From positions 25,860,109 to 25,924,108 of the forward strand of contig OZ038398.1 of assembly GCA_964036045.1 (NCBI GenBank): a DNA stretch of 64,000 bases, given 5' to 3'. Below are positions 52,609 through 63,128 of the stretch, piece after piece. The DNA comes from Eutreptiella sp. 'Long Island Sound 2002' (lineage: Eukaryota > Euglenozoa > Euglenophyceae > Eutreptiales > Eutreptiaceae). A model generated the notes under the pieces. It was not told the DNA's origin. It did no database searches and was given only the letters and a program-made list of their open reading frames with translations. The position numbers and the translations under genes were made by a program. The first letter of the stretch is position 1. Every line of letters starts with the position of its first letter.

Positions 52609-55552
52609 TGAAGCGGTACCCAGAACCCCATGGCCAGGTTACGGCATACAACCGGTCTCCGGTCCACTAACCCCATGCACGGCGTGTTCCGTGCCGTGAA
52701 GCCCCGCATCGGCAACCGATGCACCGCCAGCGGAGATTTGTGTATCAGAATATCAGGAATCAACAGGGTTTTATTTTCATATTGTTTCCGTCAATTTTTA
52801 CGCTTCCGTTCCGATACTCACTGTTTTGACTGCTGGCGGTTGGTTCGCGACTTTACCGTAACCGCCAGTTTAACTGTTTATAATGGAAATTTTAACGCTA
52901 TCCGTCACGAAGGCTCCAAAGTCGCCAGGAACTGCATGGATGCTTCCGCAATTTTCATAATTAATACTCGCAACCTTAATCCGAATTTTTCAGGATGTCG
53001 AAATCGGATTTTCGACTTCGACATCCCCGCACTTGATTTGACCTCTTTCGAGTGGACCTACGTGCTTCCGTATGCACAAATCAACTTCCCTTTTATCCTG
53101 CCCTCCATTTGTCTTAAAGATATGGGCAAAACAAAGTTGATTCGTGAGGCCACTTGTGAAGGTCATATCTCGTGTTGCTTGCGAGGAATTACGATAAGGA
53201 AACGTGGGATGTATTTACAATACTCCCGACGTAATTTAGGAAGCATTATATGCCTTGCGTTTCCACACGTGCGCGCTAGTGTAATGGATCATGGTCAATT
53301 GGGTAGAGTTTGCGTTATAACTCTTTGGCCATGATATTGCGTGCGTTAAGATAACTTTCGAGTGTAGCGCGCAAGTGTTGGTGTGGCATAGGAACTCTCC
53401 TTGAGTTCCTATGAGCGATTGACACAAAGCTATGCCCTTGGAGGGGCATGACATATCGTGGTGGGAGCTACCTTTTTGGGCAATATGTGGTATGTGCCAT
53501 GTGTTGTGTTGCGTGCCCATTTGGCGGGTCCATTGCTCCAAGTCGAACCCGCCAATGGACCTCATATTGGGCAAGCCCCTTCTCCATACTCCCTACGGTC
53601 AATTGCATGCCTAACCTTCGTGAAGGGAAGCTTGTGTGGTGATCCCGAAGCGATGCGTTGGGAGCAAGGTGTGTGTTTTACAATTTTCCATATTTTCATG
53701 TGCCCACTTGGGAAGTAGCGCTCGTAACCTTTCAAGGCGCCCCAAGTGGAGCACATATGTGGGATCGAAGGTCAATGGTGTCAAGTCATTGTGTTTAGAA
53801 GGATTAAGTGATTGCACGATCCAAGCCGGAGATATTATAATATAATTGTAGACCTTTCAAGGCACTTTTGTGTGTCATTGTGCCAATTTTGCCATTTTTG
53901 GCTCGTCATGATGTCAAGTGGCGACCGTGTATCTCAACGTTGCGCTCAATTGACATCATGACCCAAGTATGATATGAGGGTACATACTTCGGTGCCCAAC
54001 ATATCTTGGACCCGGCGAATAACTCCTCTTAGGCTTGACATACCGTGGCCGCCATGTTGGCGATTTGGGACTATCCCAAATCATGGGCTCACTTGGCGAC
54101 CCTGCCATTCCCAATATCGGAGGAGTTGGGCGACGCCCAAAAGATATGTTGGACCAATATGACTTGATACCAATCCTATGGCACACTCCGGTCCGAGTCG
54201 GGCATGTGCCTCATTTGCCCCAACCATGAGTGTGCGCATTTTTGGCCATTTTGAGCATTTTTCCACTTTTGCTGCCCGCCGTGCCCCATGTTCTAACCTT
54301 CGTGCACGCCGGACGCATGGACCAATGGACCATATATGACATGGGTGTTATGGGTAATGGTCCCCATGGTCCACACACTACGTGGGCGAAGCGGAGCCGC
54401 CTTCGTTAAGGCGCTAGGCCAAATTGAGTATGGGCAATTTTGCCATTTTTGCATTTGTGGACCCAATTGGGATCGTCACCACGCCGAGTGGCATGGAGAT
54501 CTTTGAGAGCCAAGGGCATGGGAGTCTCCGTTCGGCTCCCGAGGGATCACGCATGGAATGGCGGATCCGATCTCCAAGCCGGCGTGGAGATATACTATTG
54601 GGAGCACACCGAATTTTGGCTCATTTCAGGCAGCCAAAATGACCCAATTTTGGGACCCCAATTTCCCCCTTCCGTGTGGTCAATTGGCGGCCCCATTTCT
54701 CTAAGCCCAGAGGGAGCCCGGACCTAAATCCAAGTTGTACACTCAGATATAAGTCCTAGGTCCTGCCTCCTACCCTGTGAGCCATTGGCCTTACCTTGGC
54801 CGGGCGAGCCACGCGTGGGAATGACGCCAATTTTGGTGATTTTGGCATCATGACCCCACATGACTCATCCGTGTTGCCCTGATGCCGGGACCTCAGAGGG
54901 AACCAGGTTGGGTGAGGGCTCCAGGGGGTTCGTACTCGAAGGGCACAGGGTCAGTTGCCTCGTCCCTACCTCTGGCGGGTCCGGACGAGGGGTCAATTTT
55001 GGGGATTTTTGAGTTAATTTCAGTTTGGGCTGAAACAGCCCATTTTCAGCTACCAACTCCTGGGTGATAATGGCGGGGCCATATCTCTGGCTCAGAGTGG
55101 AGTTGGGACCTGCCATTAAGGGAGCATAGGGAGCCACTGTTGGTTGGCCTTGGAGCCCTTTGGTTCCCAGGAACTCGCCTGTGGCTGGGCGGGACACCCC
55201 CCCTATTGGCAGGGTTTCAGGGTCCGGACTGAGCAGGGCATGGGTTGTGTTTGAGCCCCCGCCCCCATCAGCCACTGAGAGGGTCGGACCTGGGATTGGG
55301 ATACGAGTTGGGACTGAGTGTCTATGGTCCTGTGATGCCCTTACCCCAGTCCAGTCTTAACCCCATGTGTACATATCCTGATGTGTTGTTGTACATACTT
55401 TTGTTCCCTCTTTGCAGAGTGGCAAGGATTCTGAAACGCTTTGTCACATGACAACGCATTGATGCCCTTGTGAGCGTAGTGCTTTGCCTGCCTGCTCACT
55501 TGCGTGTGTCCACCGCAGCGTCCCGTGGCCGGCCCCCCACGGGAACGCGTCA
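52609..55552. mobile_element. 2,944-bp TG...CA non-coding insertion, candidate solo LTR or MITE
   Basis: Inserted in F1.5 pol with GGAG at 52605-52608 and 55553-55556. It starts TGAAGCGGTACCC; the reverse complement of its end reads TGACGCGTTCCCG, a 13-bp imperfect inverted terminus (10 matches). No internal direct repeat equivalent to a pair of LTRs is seen. The longest frame (52630-53334, 234 codons) resembles nothing I know and may be chance. The middle is dense in short perfect hairpins, for example 53390-53410, 53432-53449, 53906-53961 and 54126-54140, and in CCAATTTTGG-type motifs. A solo LTR of a large element and a non-autonomous DNA transposon are both possible. Confidence 0.7.
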
Positions 55553-55556
55553 GGAG

Positions 55557-56183
55557 GGGCCATTCGCTGTTACAGCGCGTCTTGGTGAGAACAGGTGGAG
55601 GATTCGTGTGGATGTCAGCAGGGAAATTGACGTTTCGGGCGATCGCCTCAAGAGAGAGATCCCCTCCCCCAAGGATCGGGTTAAACCCCTTTTTTGGACT
55701 GCGAAACATCTGTCTGATCGGGTCATCGAAGGGGGAAAGTACGAACTCAAGAGGATTGTTGAAGCAAGACGTGACGCCAAAGGCGAATGGGAATTTCTGT
55801 GTGAGTGGAGGGGCTTTGATTCCAGTCACAACAACTGGGAACCAGCCCAATCTTTTGTCCATGGGTACACCAAGGGGTTCATCGACTTCCTCAAGAAGCA
55901 CCCCGAAATTGGAGTACTCCTGACAGATTGTTTGTCGAAACCAGACAGACAAGTGGAGAGCGACGGAAAACGACCTGTGGTGAATCGAGATCCAGCCTTT
56001 TACGGCCCTCAGCAACCACATTCCAGGGCTGATCCGTCGATCCCCCCTCCTGCGGTCAGGCCAGCCCAGGAGCCAAATGAGGACCAAGCTTCAAGTTCGG
56101 CCGCTGATTTGCAGCGCCCAAGCCGTATGAGGGCCAGGCCAGACAGGTTGGTGGTCACATGTATTCGTGCATGGCCGAATTGA
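55557..56183 (+). pseudogene. pol: pol of F1.5, part 3: C-terminal module and chromodomain
   Basis: Continues in phase from 52608 (GPFAVTARLGENRWRIRVDV). It carries the chromodomain (YELKRIVEARR, FLCEWRGFDSSHNNWEP) and the Pro/Ser-rich tail to the TGA at 56183. No lesion other than the upstream insertion is seen. Confidence 0.93.
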
Positions 56184-57828
56184 GGAAGCCATCCTACCAC
56201 ATTCTGCTCAATCCACTGTTCATTCTTTCTGTTTATGTCATGATGTGGAGAACTGCGAATGTTTGATAATTTGACGTCAATCAACTTTTCTTTGGTCTCC
56301 GTTCGGCAGACAAGGCGTAGATACGCTGACGGAGTGTGCTGCCGTGTTCAGAAAAAACCAAACTCAGGCTTAATTCAGGCAGATTCGGGGTAATCTTGTC
56401 TCTGTTGGTCTGTGCATCTTTGGAATTTGGCTACTCGTGCAGATGGAAGCAAATGTACATAATCAAAACGCTGGCCAGCGACATTCACCCCTACAGGTAT
56501 CCCCTGTAGTACTGGCTGCACCAGATGCGACGCCAGGAACTCAGATCGAACCTTCATTTGCTGTGATGCTGACGCCAAAGTCCAGATTCAGATCCAGGAT
56601 CCTCAAATTTACCTTGAATTTCTCAGGTTTGTCCATCATTCTGCCACTGTTGTACGAAACCCAGACGTCAATTGTTCAGACAATCTTCATCTAGGAGCTC
56701 TAGGGACTTCTAACAGCAACCTCTGAAGTCCGTAAGCTTCGTTGTATTTTTGGCACACGCCAATGTGAGCTCAATCCGACCAGAAACTGTCGAGAATGGT
56801 GAATCCAAGTGTCTTGTGGGACTCCATCGAAAGATTGGCCTTGTCCAAGTCGATTGACACCACCGCCACTGTAAATTCGGTGTCTCTCAGTTATATACTG
56901 TCAGTAAAGCGACTTCAGGAAACCTTCGGCGCGTTACATGCCAAGGATCCAGGGCTATCATGTCCCATCATGATGCATCATCACATGATCCACATTTTGA
57001 TGGAATCTGTTGGATGCTCGCGAACCAACGTGCCGGAAAGCACAATTGAGCTGAATAAACGACAATATATATTAACTTTAGTCTAAACGAAAGTGTTAGT
57101 AGTTTTAGTTCCAGACATTCCGTTTCATTTCACCTTCATCTTAGGGAAATTGCTGACATTAGGACAATTTAGTTTGATTTCCTTGTCATCTCTTCACATT
57201 CCTCGAAGATCTGTTTAGATCTAAGTGCACAGAAGAACATCTCTACCTTCAATGGTGCATTTAGGGTCTGTAGACTACATTTGTATTTGTTTTACCTCTC
57301 TGTGATTGCTTCATCCCCTTAATCTCTGCTCCAATTGAACCTCAATTTTGCTGAATCTTGTGATCATCCACCAGATTCGCCAAATCTGAGCCACATGCTG
57401 CAGTTTTCAGAACGACAAAAGCGGGATAACACGATGTAGAGTTCGGCGAGGACACCGTAGCGTGCCCGCGACAGCGAAACTGTGCCAGAGCGCTGAGATG
57501 TCACTCCAATTCTTGATCCCCCCACTCAATCCACCAATAATCTACCTCATTCTCAACCAATGCATGGTTTGGTATCGATTCTCGATACGTTTACATGCTT
57601 TCTAGCCCTTGACCTAATGTTTTACTGCACGGAGGACTGTTCGTCACTTCTCATTCTGTCTCATTTCAGGTTCATACAGCCTGATTCAGTGCCAATTCAG
57701 CCCAAATCAGGTCAGATCAAGCAGATTTCGCCCCATCGAGGCTACATTTCTATTTTTTTCTGGGACTTACCCGCACTACGTTCTTCGTTGACGTAGCGAC
57801 ACACCTCAGTGTGTTTTTGGAGGGGGAG
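56184..57828 (+). other. F1.5 3' untranslated region (1645 bp)
   Basis: Non-coding, same length as in F1.3, ending in the PPT at 57819-57828. It contains the stem-loop with compensatory changes at 57231-57264. Confidence 0.8.
57231..57264 (+). other. conserved 3'UTR stem-loop, covarying copy (F1.5)
   Basis: The arms are CTAAGTGCAC and GTGCATTTAG. Relative to other copies an A-T pair has become C-G and a G-C pair has become G-T; all ten positions still pair. Flanking bases also changed, so this is selection or luck at the stem only. Confidence 0.6.
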
Positions 57829-58360
57829 TGTAAGTGCGGCTAGCCCCATCTGCTCAGATTTTCAGACATTCTGCCCAGATTGGCTACATTTTGGTCATTT
57901 TCTTTGCTTCGGCGGAATTGCCGCCTCGCAGCTCAGTCGCAGGATATTTCCTATATATTTCTGATATGCCGGATTTGATTCCGCGGTCCATTTCCCGTAA
58001 ATCCGCCGCATTCCGCTATTTTAGCTGGAATCGCCATTTGCCGCTGACGCGCGCTCGCGGGCCAGATCGGCCAGACAATTTTACATAAATGGATTATTTA
58101 AATCTTTTCAGACAGTTTTGGACACTCAGATGTATTTAGAATAATTCCCCTCAATTTTCTTCATAGACTGGGATTTTCTGCCGGACCACAATCAGCATGG
58201 ACCTTGCTTCTGTTGTCGCTGCTCTCGCCTCCGTTGGTGTCCGTGTCTCCGGTTCTACCCCCAATAACAACATCCAGGGAGACTCCTCGCGTGCCTGCCC
58301 CACTGGTCTTGCCGGCCCCGAGCCCTCCGGCACCCTCAACGACCCAGGGCAGCACTTTCA
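57829..58360 (+). repeat. 3' LTR of F1.5 (532 bp)
   Basis: The direct repeat of 33247-33778, followed by GGATT (58361-58365). Confidence 0.95.
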
Positions 58361-58365
58361 GGATT

Positions 58366-58679
58366 ATCCTAAGTACATCTGAGTGTCCATATCTGTCTGA
58401 AAAGATTTATATAAATCCGATTATGAAAAATATTTGGCCGATCTGGCCCGCGAGCGCGCGTCAGCGGCAAATGGCGATTCCAGGTAAATGATCGGAACGC
58501 GGCGGATTTACGGAGAATGGACCGCGGAATCAGATCCGGCATATCCGAAATATATAGGTCTGATCCTGAGACTGAGCTGCGAGGCGGCGATTCCGCCGAA
58601 GTAGAGAAAATGACCAAAATGTAGCAATCTGGGGCAGATCTGTGAAATTCTGAGCAGATGGGGGTTAGCCGCACTTACA
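58366..58679 (-). repeat. 5' LTR of F1.4, outer part (314 bp)
   Basis: On the minus strand it begins TGTAAGTGCGGCTAACCC at 58679 and runs to the F1.5 insertion. It completes the LTR part at 33029-33246. It is older-looking than the other F1 LTRs, with several private changes. Confidence 0.93.
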
Positions 58680-58819
58680 CACGGGGTACGCCCCGGGTCT
58701 CCCCTCCCCTATGCGCCCAATTTCTGTGCTGGCGCAAAACCTTGGGGGAATACCCAGCGTGCTAATCCAGGTATTGTTTTCCCTACCTATCTGTCTACTA
58801 CAGGGAGGGGTGGCCAAAA
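58680..58819 (+). repeat. 140-bp duplication flanking F1.4 (right copy)
   Basis: The partner of 14681-14820. F2.1 continues without a break from its end into 58820. Confidence 0.9.
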
Positions 58820-59508
58820 GCTATGAAGGCATGCAAAACGCCGTTTTGCTATGTGGCCAAAACACTGACCTAACCACTGCCACAGCCCACCAACCCCGCT
58901 AAAATTGCAGGAAAAGGGTGGGACATTGACACACCCCCTACAGGTCCTACACACCCTACAGTGGCACCATCCTGGTGGGCGAGCACTGGGCAACTGGCTC
59001 TAGCCCCCACTCAGGACTACCACTCCTACACGCACACTCTACTGGGCGTTGCGAAGGTGAAGGTCTCTTGGGTCCTAGCGACCCTCCTGTGAAATGGCAA
59101 GAGAACACAGCGCTCCTAAGCAGCTGTGGCCTAACAGGGGACGCCACGACGCGTTTTCCCTGCTAGGGCTTGGAGGGAAGGGGTGCTCTCGTTGCGTGCA
59201 CAGCGCAGATGTCGTTGAGGTCGAACTGTCCTCGCCAGTACTGGCTGAGGCACAGTGATTTGATTTGTGATCAGCGCCCCTGTTTTGCTGGGGCAGAAAA
59301 ATGGTAGCCGCCGAAGGCAGCTGCTGCGTGCACCAATCACCCTTAACCTCTCCCACCTGTACAAAAGAGGCAGATGAAGGGGCGTTTGCGACTGTGGAAC
59401 CAAGCCACACTCCAGGTATTATACCCTTCTCAGTGTGACCTATAATACGCTGTTCGCAAACACGCTGCAGATGCAGCTACCCCTGTCAAGCAAGCAAGCT
59501 TTAAGAAA

Positions 59509-59542
59509 CTCCTCGGGTTCTCTTAAAGAACGTACCGAGGAG
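59509..59542 (+). other. conserved long hairpin (F2.1 copy)
   Basis: CTCCTCGG pairs with CCGAGGAG and GTTCT with AGAAC around a short loop, with a three-base bulge. It is equivalent to 39876-39916. Confidence 0.5.
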
Positions 59543-60527
59543 CCTCTGGGTAACCTAAACAAGGTTTACCGTGCGCAATTCGCGTGGCCCACCCTTTAAT
59601 GCATCATGTGCACGCAAGGAAGGGAGGCTGAACCAGAGACTCAACCAGGAGGTGAGCTCCTCCTGGGCTAACCTACCTTACTCACCATGCATCATGTGAA
59701 TGCCGCATTGAAACGAACACAAAACAAACCTAAGCGTTTTAAGCAACTCAACTTGAACGCCACGGCCGCACACGAACAAACGCTAACCTGTGAAGAAGGA
59801 AACAAGGATGAATTAGGGATACAGGTGAAGCGACACAGCGTGTGGATGCCTAGATTAGGCACATGCATCGCGAGCACAGCGCATATTCTAACCCTACGTG
59901 CGCGCTGCGCGCTCCATTCGCATCACATACCTTACATTCCTGCTTTCACCTGTGCAGAGCACGAGAGATGAACACCCGGCCCCCCAACGAGCACAGCGTT
60001 GACAACCCTAACGTTTTGACGGAACAAGCAACACGAACGTTATGCGTGAGTGTGAAGTGACACAGACATACCTGAGAGACGGGTTGTTGAACTGCTCTGT
60101 GGTGTGGGCTGATTTTGAATGCTTTACTCTGAAGTTTATAAAAATTTTGATGCAACTGTGCAAAAATTTTCTTTCAAACTTTAAAAACTACGGCTCATAC
60201 CTTCTTTTCCAAAAGCCGTTTTCGCTTGCGCAACCCTTTTCTTGGCGTCCGCTTCCTTTGCGCTTGTCTGCGACTTTAAGTTATGTGTAAAAATGACGAT
60301 TTGCCGCGTGGTTTCGTCGATTTTCAACGATTTCACTTGCTAAATCGCAACCCCTTCCGCAAAACCGCAGGAATCACTCCCTGCTGGTTCCATTTTCTAT
60401 TTTTTCCAGCTCCTGGGGGTTTGTGTCCTCCATTGGGAGTATTGCTCCGCCCTGGCCCTTGGTCAGGACGTTTACTAAAACGCTGTTTATACGGCGATAG
60501 CCGGCCGCAGTAGAGCGTTCGACTGTA

Positions 60528-60598
60528 CCCTAGTGGACAGACACATGTGCTCTGGACAGGGAGTCCTGGGTTCAATTCCCACTGCCCCCACACTTTTT
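60528..60598 (+). other. tRNA-like A/B-box module, candidate SINE head
   Basis: CCTAGTGGACAG (A-box-like) is followed by GGTTCAATTCC (B box, 60569-60579) and a T5 Pol III terminator at 60594-60598. It shares CCTAGTGG and TCCTGGGTTCAATTCC with the F2.2 LTR module, indicating one tRNA-derived family. The acceptor stem does not close. Confidence 0.45.
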
Positions 60599-60825
60599 CC
60601 AAAAGTTTTCGCCGCACGCCGGCGACTTTTGAGGAATGCCCCTTCGAAGGGACATCATTCACGGTACACCACACTGTTTTTCAAGGGTCCCTACAGTGTG
60701 ATAGGCTTCTATGAAGTGAGGAGGATGTTTTTGGTAAGTTTAATGCATTTTTTGAGGTTATTTTGGGAATATTTCAGCCTTTTTCCTTGGTCCTACTAGC
60801 TTAGCTAACTAGTACTCCAGGGGGG

Positions 60826-61490
60826 AGTAAGAAAAAGTCACTGCCATGTCTTTCTTGGAGGGCTTGATCCAGGCTAAGCCCCCCTTAAGACCCTTTGTTG
60901 ATGCTGAGACAAACTTAAGTGTTTTTATCTCTCTTTTGTTGCCTAAAGTACACTTTCTCAAAGTAACTAGGGTTGTGACCCTAGCCCCCCCCATGAAGTT
61001 CACCCCTACCACTCAACTGAGCGGAGGTACCTTCCTTCATGGAGGTCATACCAAAATAAATCAGGCATTACATGCTTGTTGGCCTTGGAGGCTAAGCCTA
61101 AGTGGTCTCCCACCCCAAGACCCCTATACTCAATTGTTTCTACCACTTATTGTGGTCCTACTTTGTAACTGTTTCTGAATTCAGTTGCTTGGCCAAGTCA
61201 TTTTCTGTGTGGTCCTGACATCTATGCCCCTCAGTCCTAACCAGCACCATTTCACCCAAAAGAGTGCACATGAAGTGCCTATTGCAACCTCTGAGGCTAG
61301 AGTCTGACCAATTTTCATATAAAACCTTTTGTATTATCCATTTGTGATTGAATCTATGTGCATATACCTGCTTTGTCTATCTGCAGCCCTTCTGTGTTAC
61401 ACTGGATTCCAAAACCAATCATTGATTCGATCCATATTCAGTCCTTGCTCTACTTGCTGCTTTGGTTTGGGGTTTTCAACTACAAAACCT
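60826..61490 (+). repeat. 3' LTR of F2.1 (about 665 bp)
   Basis: It starts AGTAAGAAAAAG directly after the PPT, exactly like F2.2. The end is placed at ACAAAACCT by analogy with the F2.2 end (AAACTTTTCT) and because the MULE frame resumes there. The partner LTR is outside the window, so the right border is inferred. A possible duplication would be GCAGG at 61491-61495. Confidence 0.65.
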
Positions 61491-63128
61491 GCAGGAATAC
61501 ATCAAAAGACCTAGGGCATAATTCAAGGACATCTTTCTGTCTTTGGACCTCCCCTTGGCGCACTAGTAGTGCCGCCTCACCCTCCCCCTCGGGAACGATG
61601 CCTTCCACACTCGGTGCCTCCACGGGACAAGGACCGACACGCTCATGGTTGTGGTAAAGCTTCCCAACCACGTTCCGGGACATAAGCTCCAACTCCTCAT
61701 GCATGGGAGGGTCCTCCAAGAAATATTGGGAATGCACAAGGCCCAAGTGGAAAGCGGGAAATGCGTCGTCTCGCAATACTCGCCAAAAATGCCTACAGGG
61801 CATCCCAAGCATGGTAGGAAATGCACAAGTGCACACCAGGTCACGGTACAAGGTGTAGGTGATAGATCCAACGGAGGTCCGGACCGGCCCCGAGAGTTGA
61901 ACATAGTGAGCTACATTGGTTCCCTGTCTGGAAACTTCAAAGATGGCTGCATTAGGCGCGGGGGTCACCATTTTGGGGGGGAGATCATACTCCAAAAGAT
62001 CCTCCACCCCCTTTGTGGGGTCAGGACAGTCGTCCAAGGTGGGGGGGGCCAGAGCCTCGTATGCGTGGTCCGGCAGCCTCTTCATGTCGTACCCAAAGGA
62101 AAGGACCATCTGATGGGCTGCCTCATCCCTTCCCCATGTGGTCAGCCGGTCCTTTATTGCCTCATACGGCATTGGAAAAATTTGCTGGGCCGTCTCATGC
62201 CGGGAGCGAAAGGAGCCCGTTGTCACGCGTGTGTCCAGACGCTCCCACTTCAAAATCAGCTCCCCCACAATGACCATGAGCGCGTCAAAAACGTCGTTCA
62301 GCTTTTTCCGCTTGGTTAGGCGGCCCTCCTTTGCCCACCTATGGATGTCCTCCACCCGTTGTGTGGACACGATCCCCCGTGTCAACACACCCACCTGAAA
62401 ACAGCGTGCCCAGCGTCGCACCTTGTCCCCCCCCCACGTAGCACTCAAATATGTATGTCCACTTGAAAAGATTGGGTCCCCAAGAATTTCAACATTCCAC
62501 ATGTGCTCAAAGACAATAATGGAGACTTGGCGGTGTGCACGGGCCATGAGGCGGACCAATTTAGTGAAAGTGTCGTGGCCAAGAACGCCTTTCAGGTTCT
62601 TGGCCACGTTCTTGGCAATGTGCCAGTAACACCAGAAGTGCTTGGCGTTGGGGAAAACGGTGGCAACGGCCCCCAAAGCCTTCACACATGCATCCGTGAA
62701 CATGACCACGGGCGCGATGCCCACGGCCGCCAACCAGTGGGTAAACTGGTACTCAAAGTCGCGAGTTTTTTCGCCCACGACAATGGCTTGGCCCATGAGC
62801 ACTGACTGCCCATAGTTGTTGACCCCCACGAAGAGGCCAATGTTCAGGTTATACCTATTACTTTGATAGGTATTATCATGGAGGATTAGAAACGGGAAGC
62901 GCCGGGCAATAGCAATTTGCTCGACGCTCATCCAGAAGACATGGGATAGTTTCCCAATGTCATCCTTCACCACATGGGTGTACCACCCATGTTCGCCCTT
63001 TTCCTCAAGGCGGTTGACCAACTCATGGGCATCCAGCGCTGAGGAGTACCCTTTGGCATCATAAATATTCTGCACCTGTTTTGCGGTGATCTCGACACCG
63101 CGGGTCCGCATGAAATGTACCACATTGC
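61491..63128 (-). pseudogene. MULE transposase: catalytic domain and SWIM zinc finger
   Basis: The C-terminal part of a Mutator-like (MULE/FAR1-type) transposase, an enzyme that cuts and pastes DNA transposons. Visible: an RNase H-fold core with Asp in LHDNTYQSN and Asp in MFTDACVKALGA, followed by the family-typical HFWCYWHIAKNV; then a SWIM finger, CTC-x9-CRH. The frame runs to FDVFL, where F2.1 sequence begins, adding a few chance residues to a stop at 61480. The C-terminus may therefore be lost. At the other end it is out of frame with its N-terminal half across an 8-base G run (63129-63136). It is probably inactive. Confidence 0.85.

Larger units (their letters stand above)
33247..58360 (+). 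mobile_element. F1.5: complete family-1 chromovirus hosting F2.2 and a 2.94-kb element
   Basis: LTRs at 33247-33778 and 57829-58360 differ at two positions by eye and are flanked by GGATT. Pol is split by F2.2 (37783-49182) and by a non-coding element (52609-55552). Removing both with their duplications leaves 10,761 bp, close to F1.3. The pol frame is preserved across both insertions. The only other lesion seen is a 4-base deletion in gag. Confidence 0.95.
14821..58679 (-). mobile_element. F1.4: 3'-truncated family-1 copy, hosting F1.3 and F1.5
   Basis: Read on the minus strand it starts with a 5' LTR (58679-58366 and 33246-33029), then PBS, gag (33192-31134 and 20364-19391), UAG and pol, and stops abruptly within pol at 14821. 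Removing F1.3 and F1.5 leaves 7,971 bp, which agrees with the 7,974 bp from LTR start to the same point in F1.2. The chromodomain, 3'UTR and 3' LTR are missing. Flanks are the 140-bp duplicates of F2.1 sequence rather than a 5-bp duplication, so it did not arrive or survive by ordinary integration alone. Confidence 0.9.
58820..60825 (+). other. F2.1 3' untranslated region
   Basis: The first 800 bases or so match the reverse complement of 39800-40580 in F2.2; the rest is diverged. It contains the hairpin at 59509-59542 and a tRNA-like block at 60528-60598, and ends in the G-run PPT (60819-60825). No gene is seen. Confidence 0.75.
2359..61490 (+). mobile_element. F2.1: old family-2 chromovirus, split into three pieces
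   Basis: The pieces are 2359-3527, 14497-14820 and 58680-61490. They carry in order the integrase C-terminus and chromodomain, a non-coding 3' region, a polypurine tract and a 3' LTR. F1.1, F1.2 and F1.4 (which contains F1.3 and F1.5) interrupt it. Where they overlap, the pieces match F2.2 (37783-49182, read on the minus strand) at clearly lower identity than F1 copies share, so this is a different, older subfamily. At the right it ends inside the MULE transposase frame, suggesting that F2.1 inserted into that gene. Its 5' half is outside the window. Confidence 0.8.

Noticed and set aside
52630-53334. A 234-codon ORF in the 2.94-kb insertion
   Set aside because: No recognisable domain, and composition follows the surrounding hairpin-rich DNA; support is insufficient for a gene call.
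53880-54630. Resemblance to the dinoflagellate spliced-leader core (ATTTTGGCTCA at about 54612, GCCATTTTTGGCTC near 53891, and CATTTTGG in the F1 LTR)
   Set aside because: The matches are short, in T-rich and G-rich repeated motifs, and not at gene starts; too weak to name the host.
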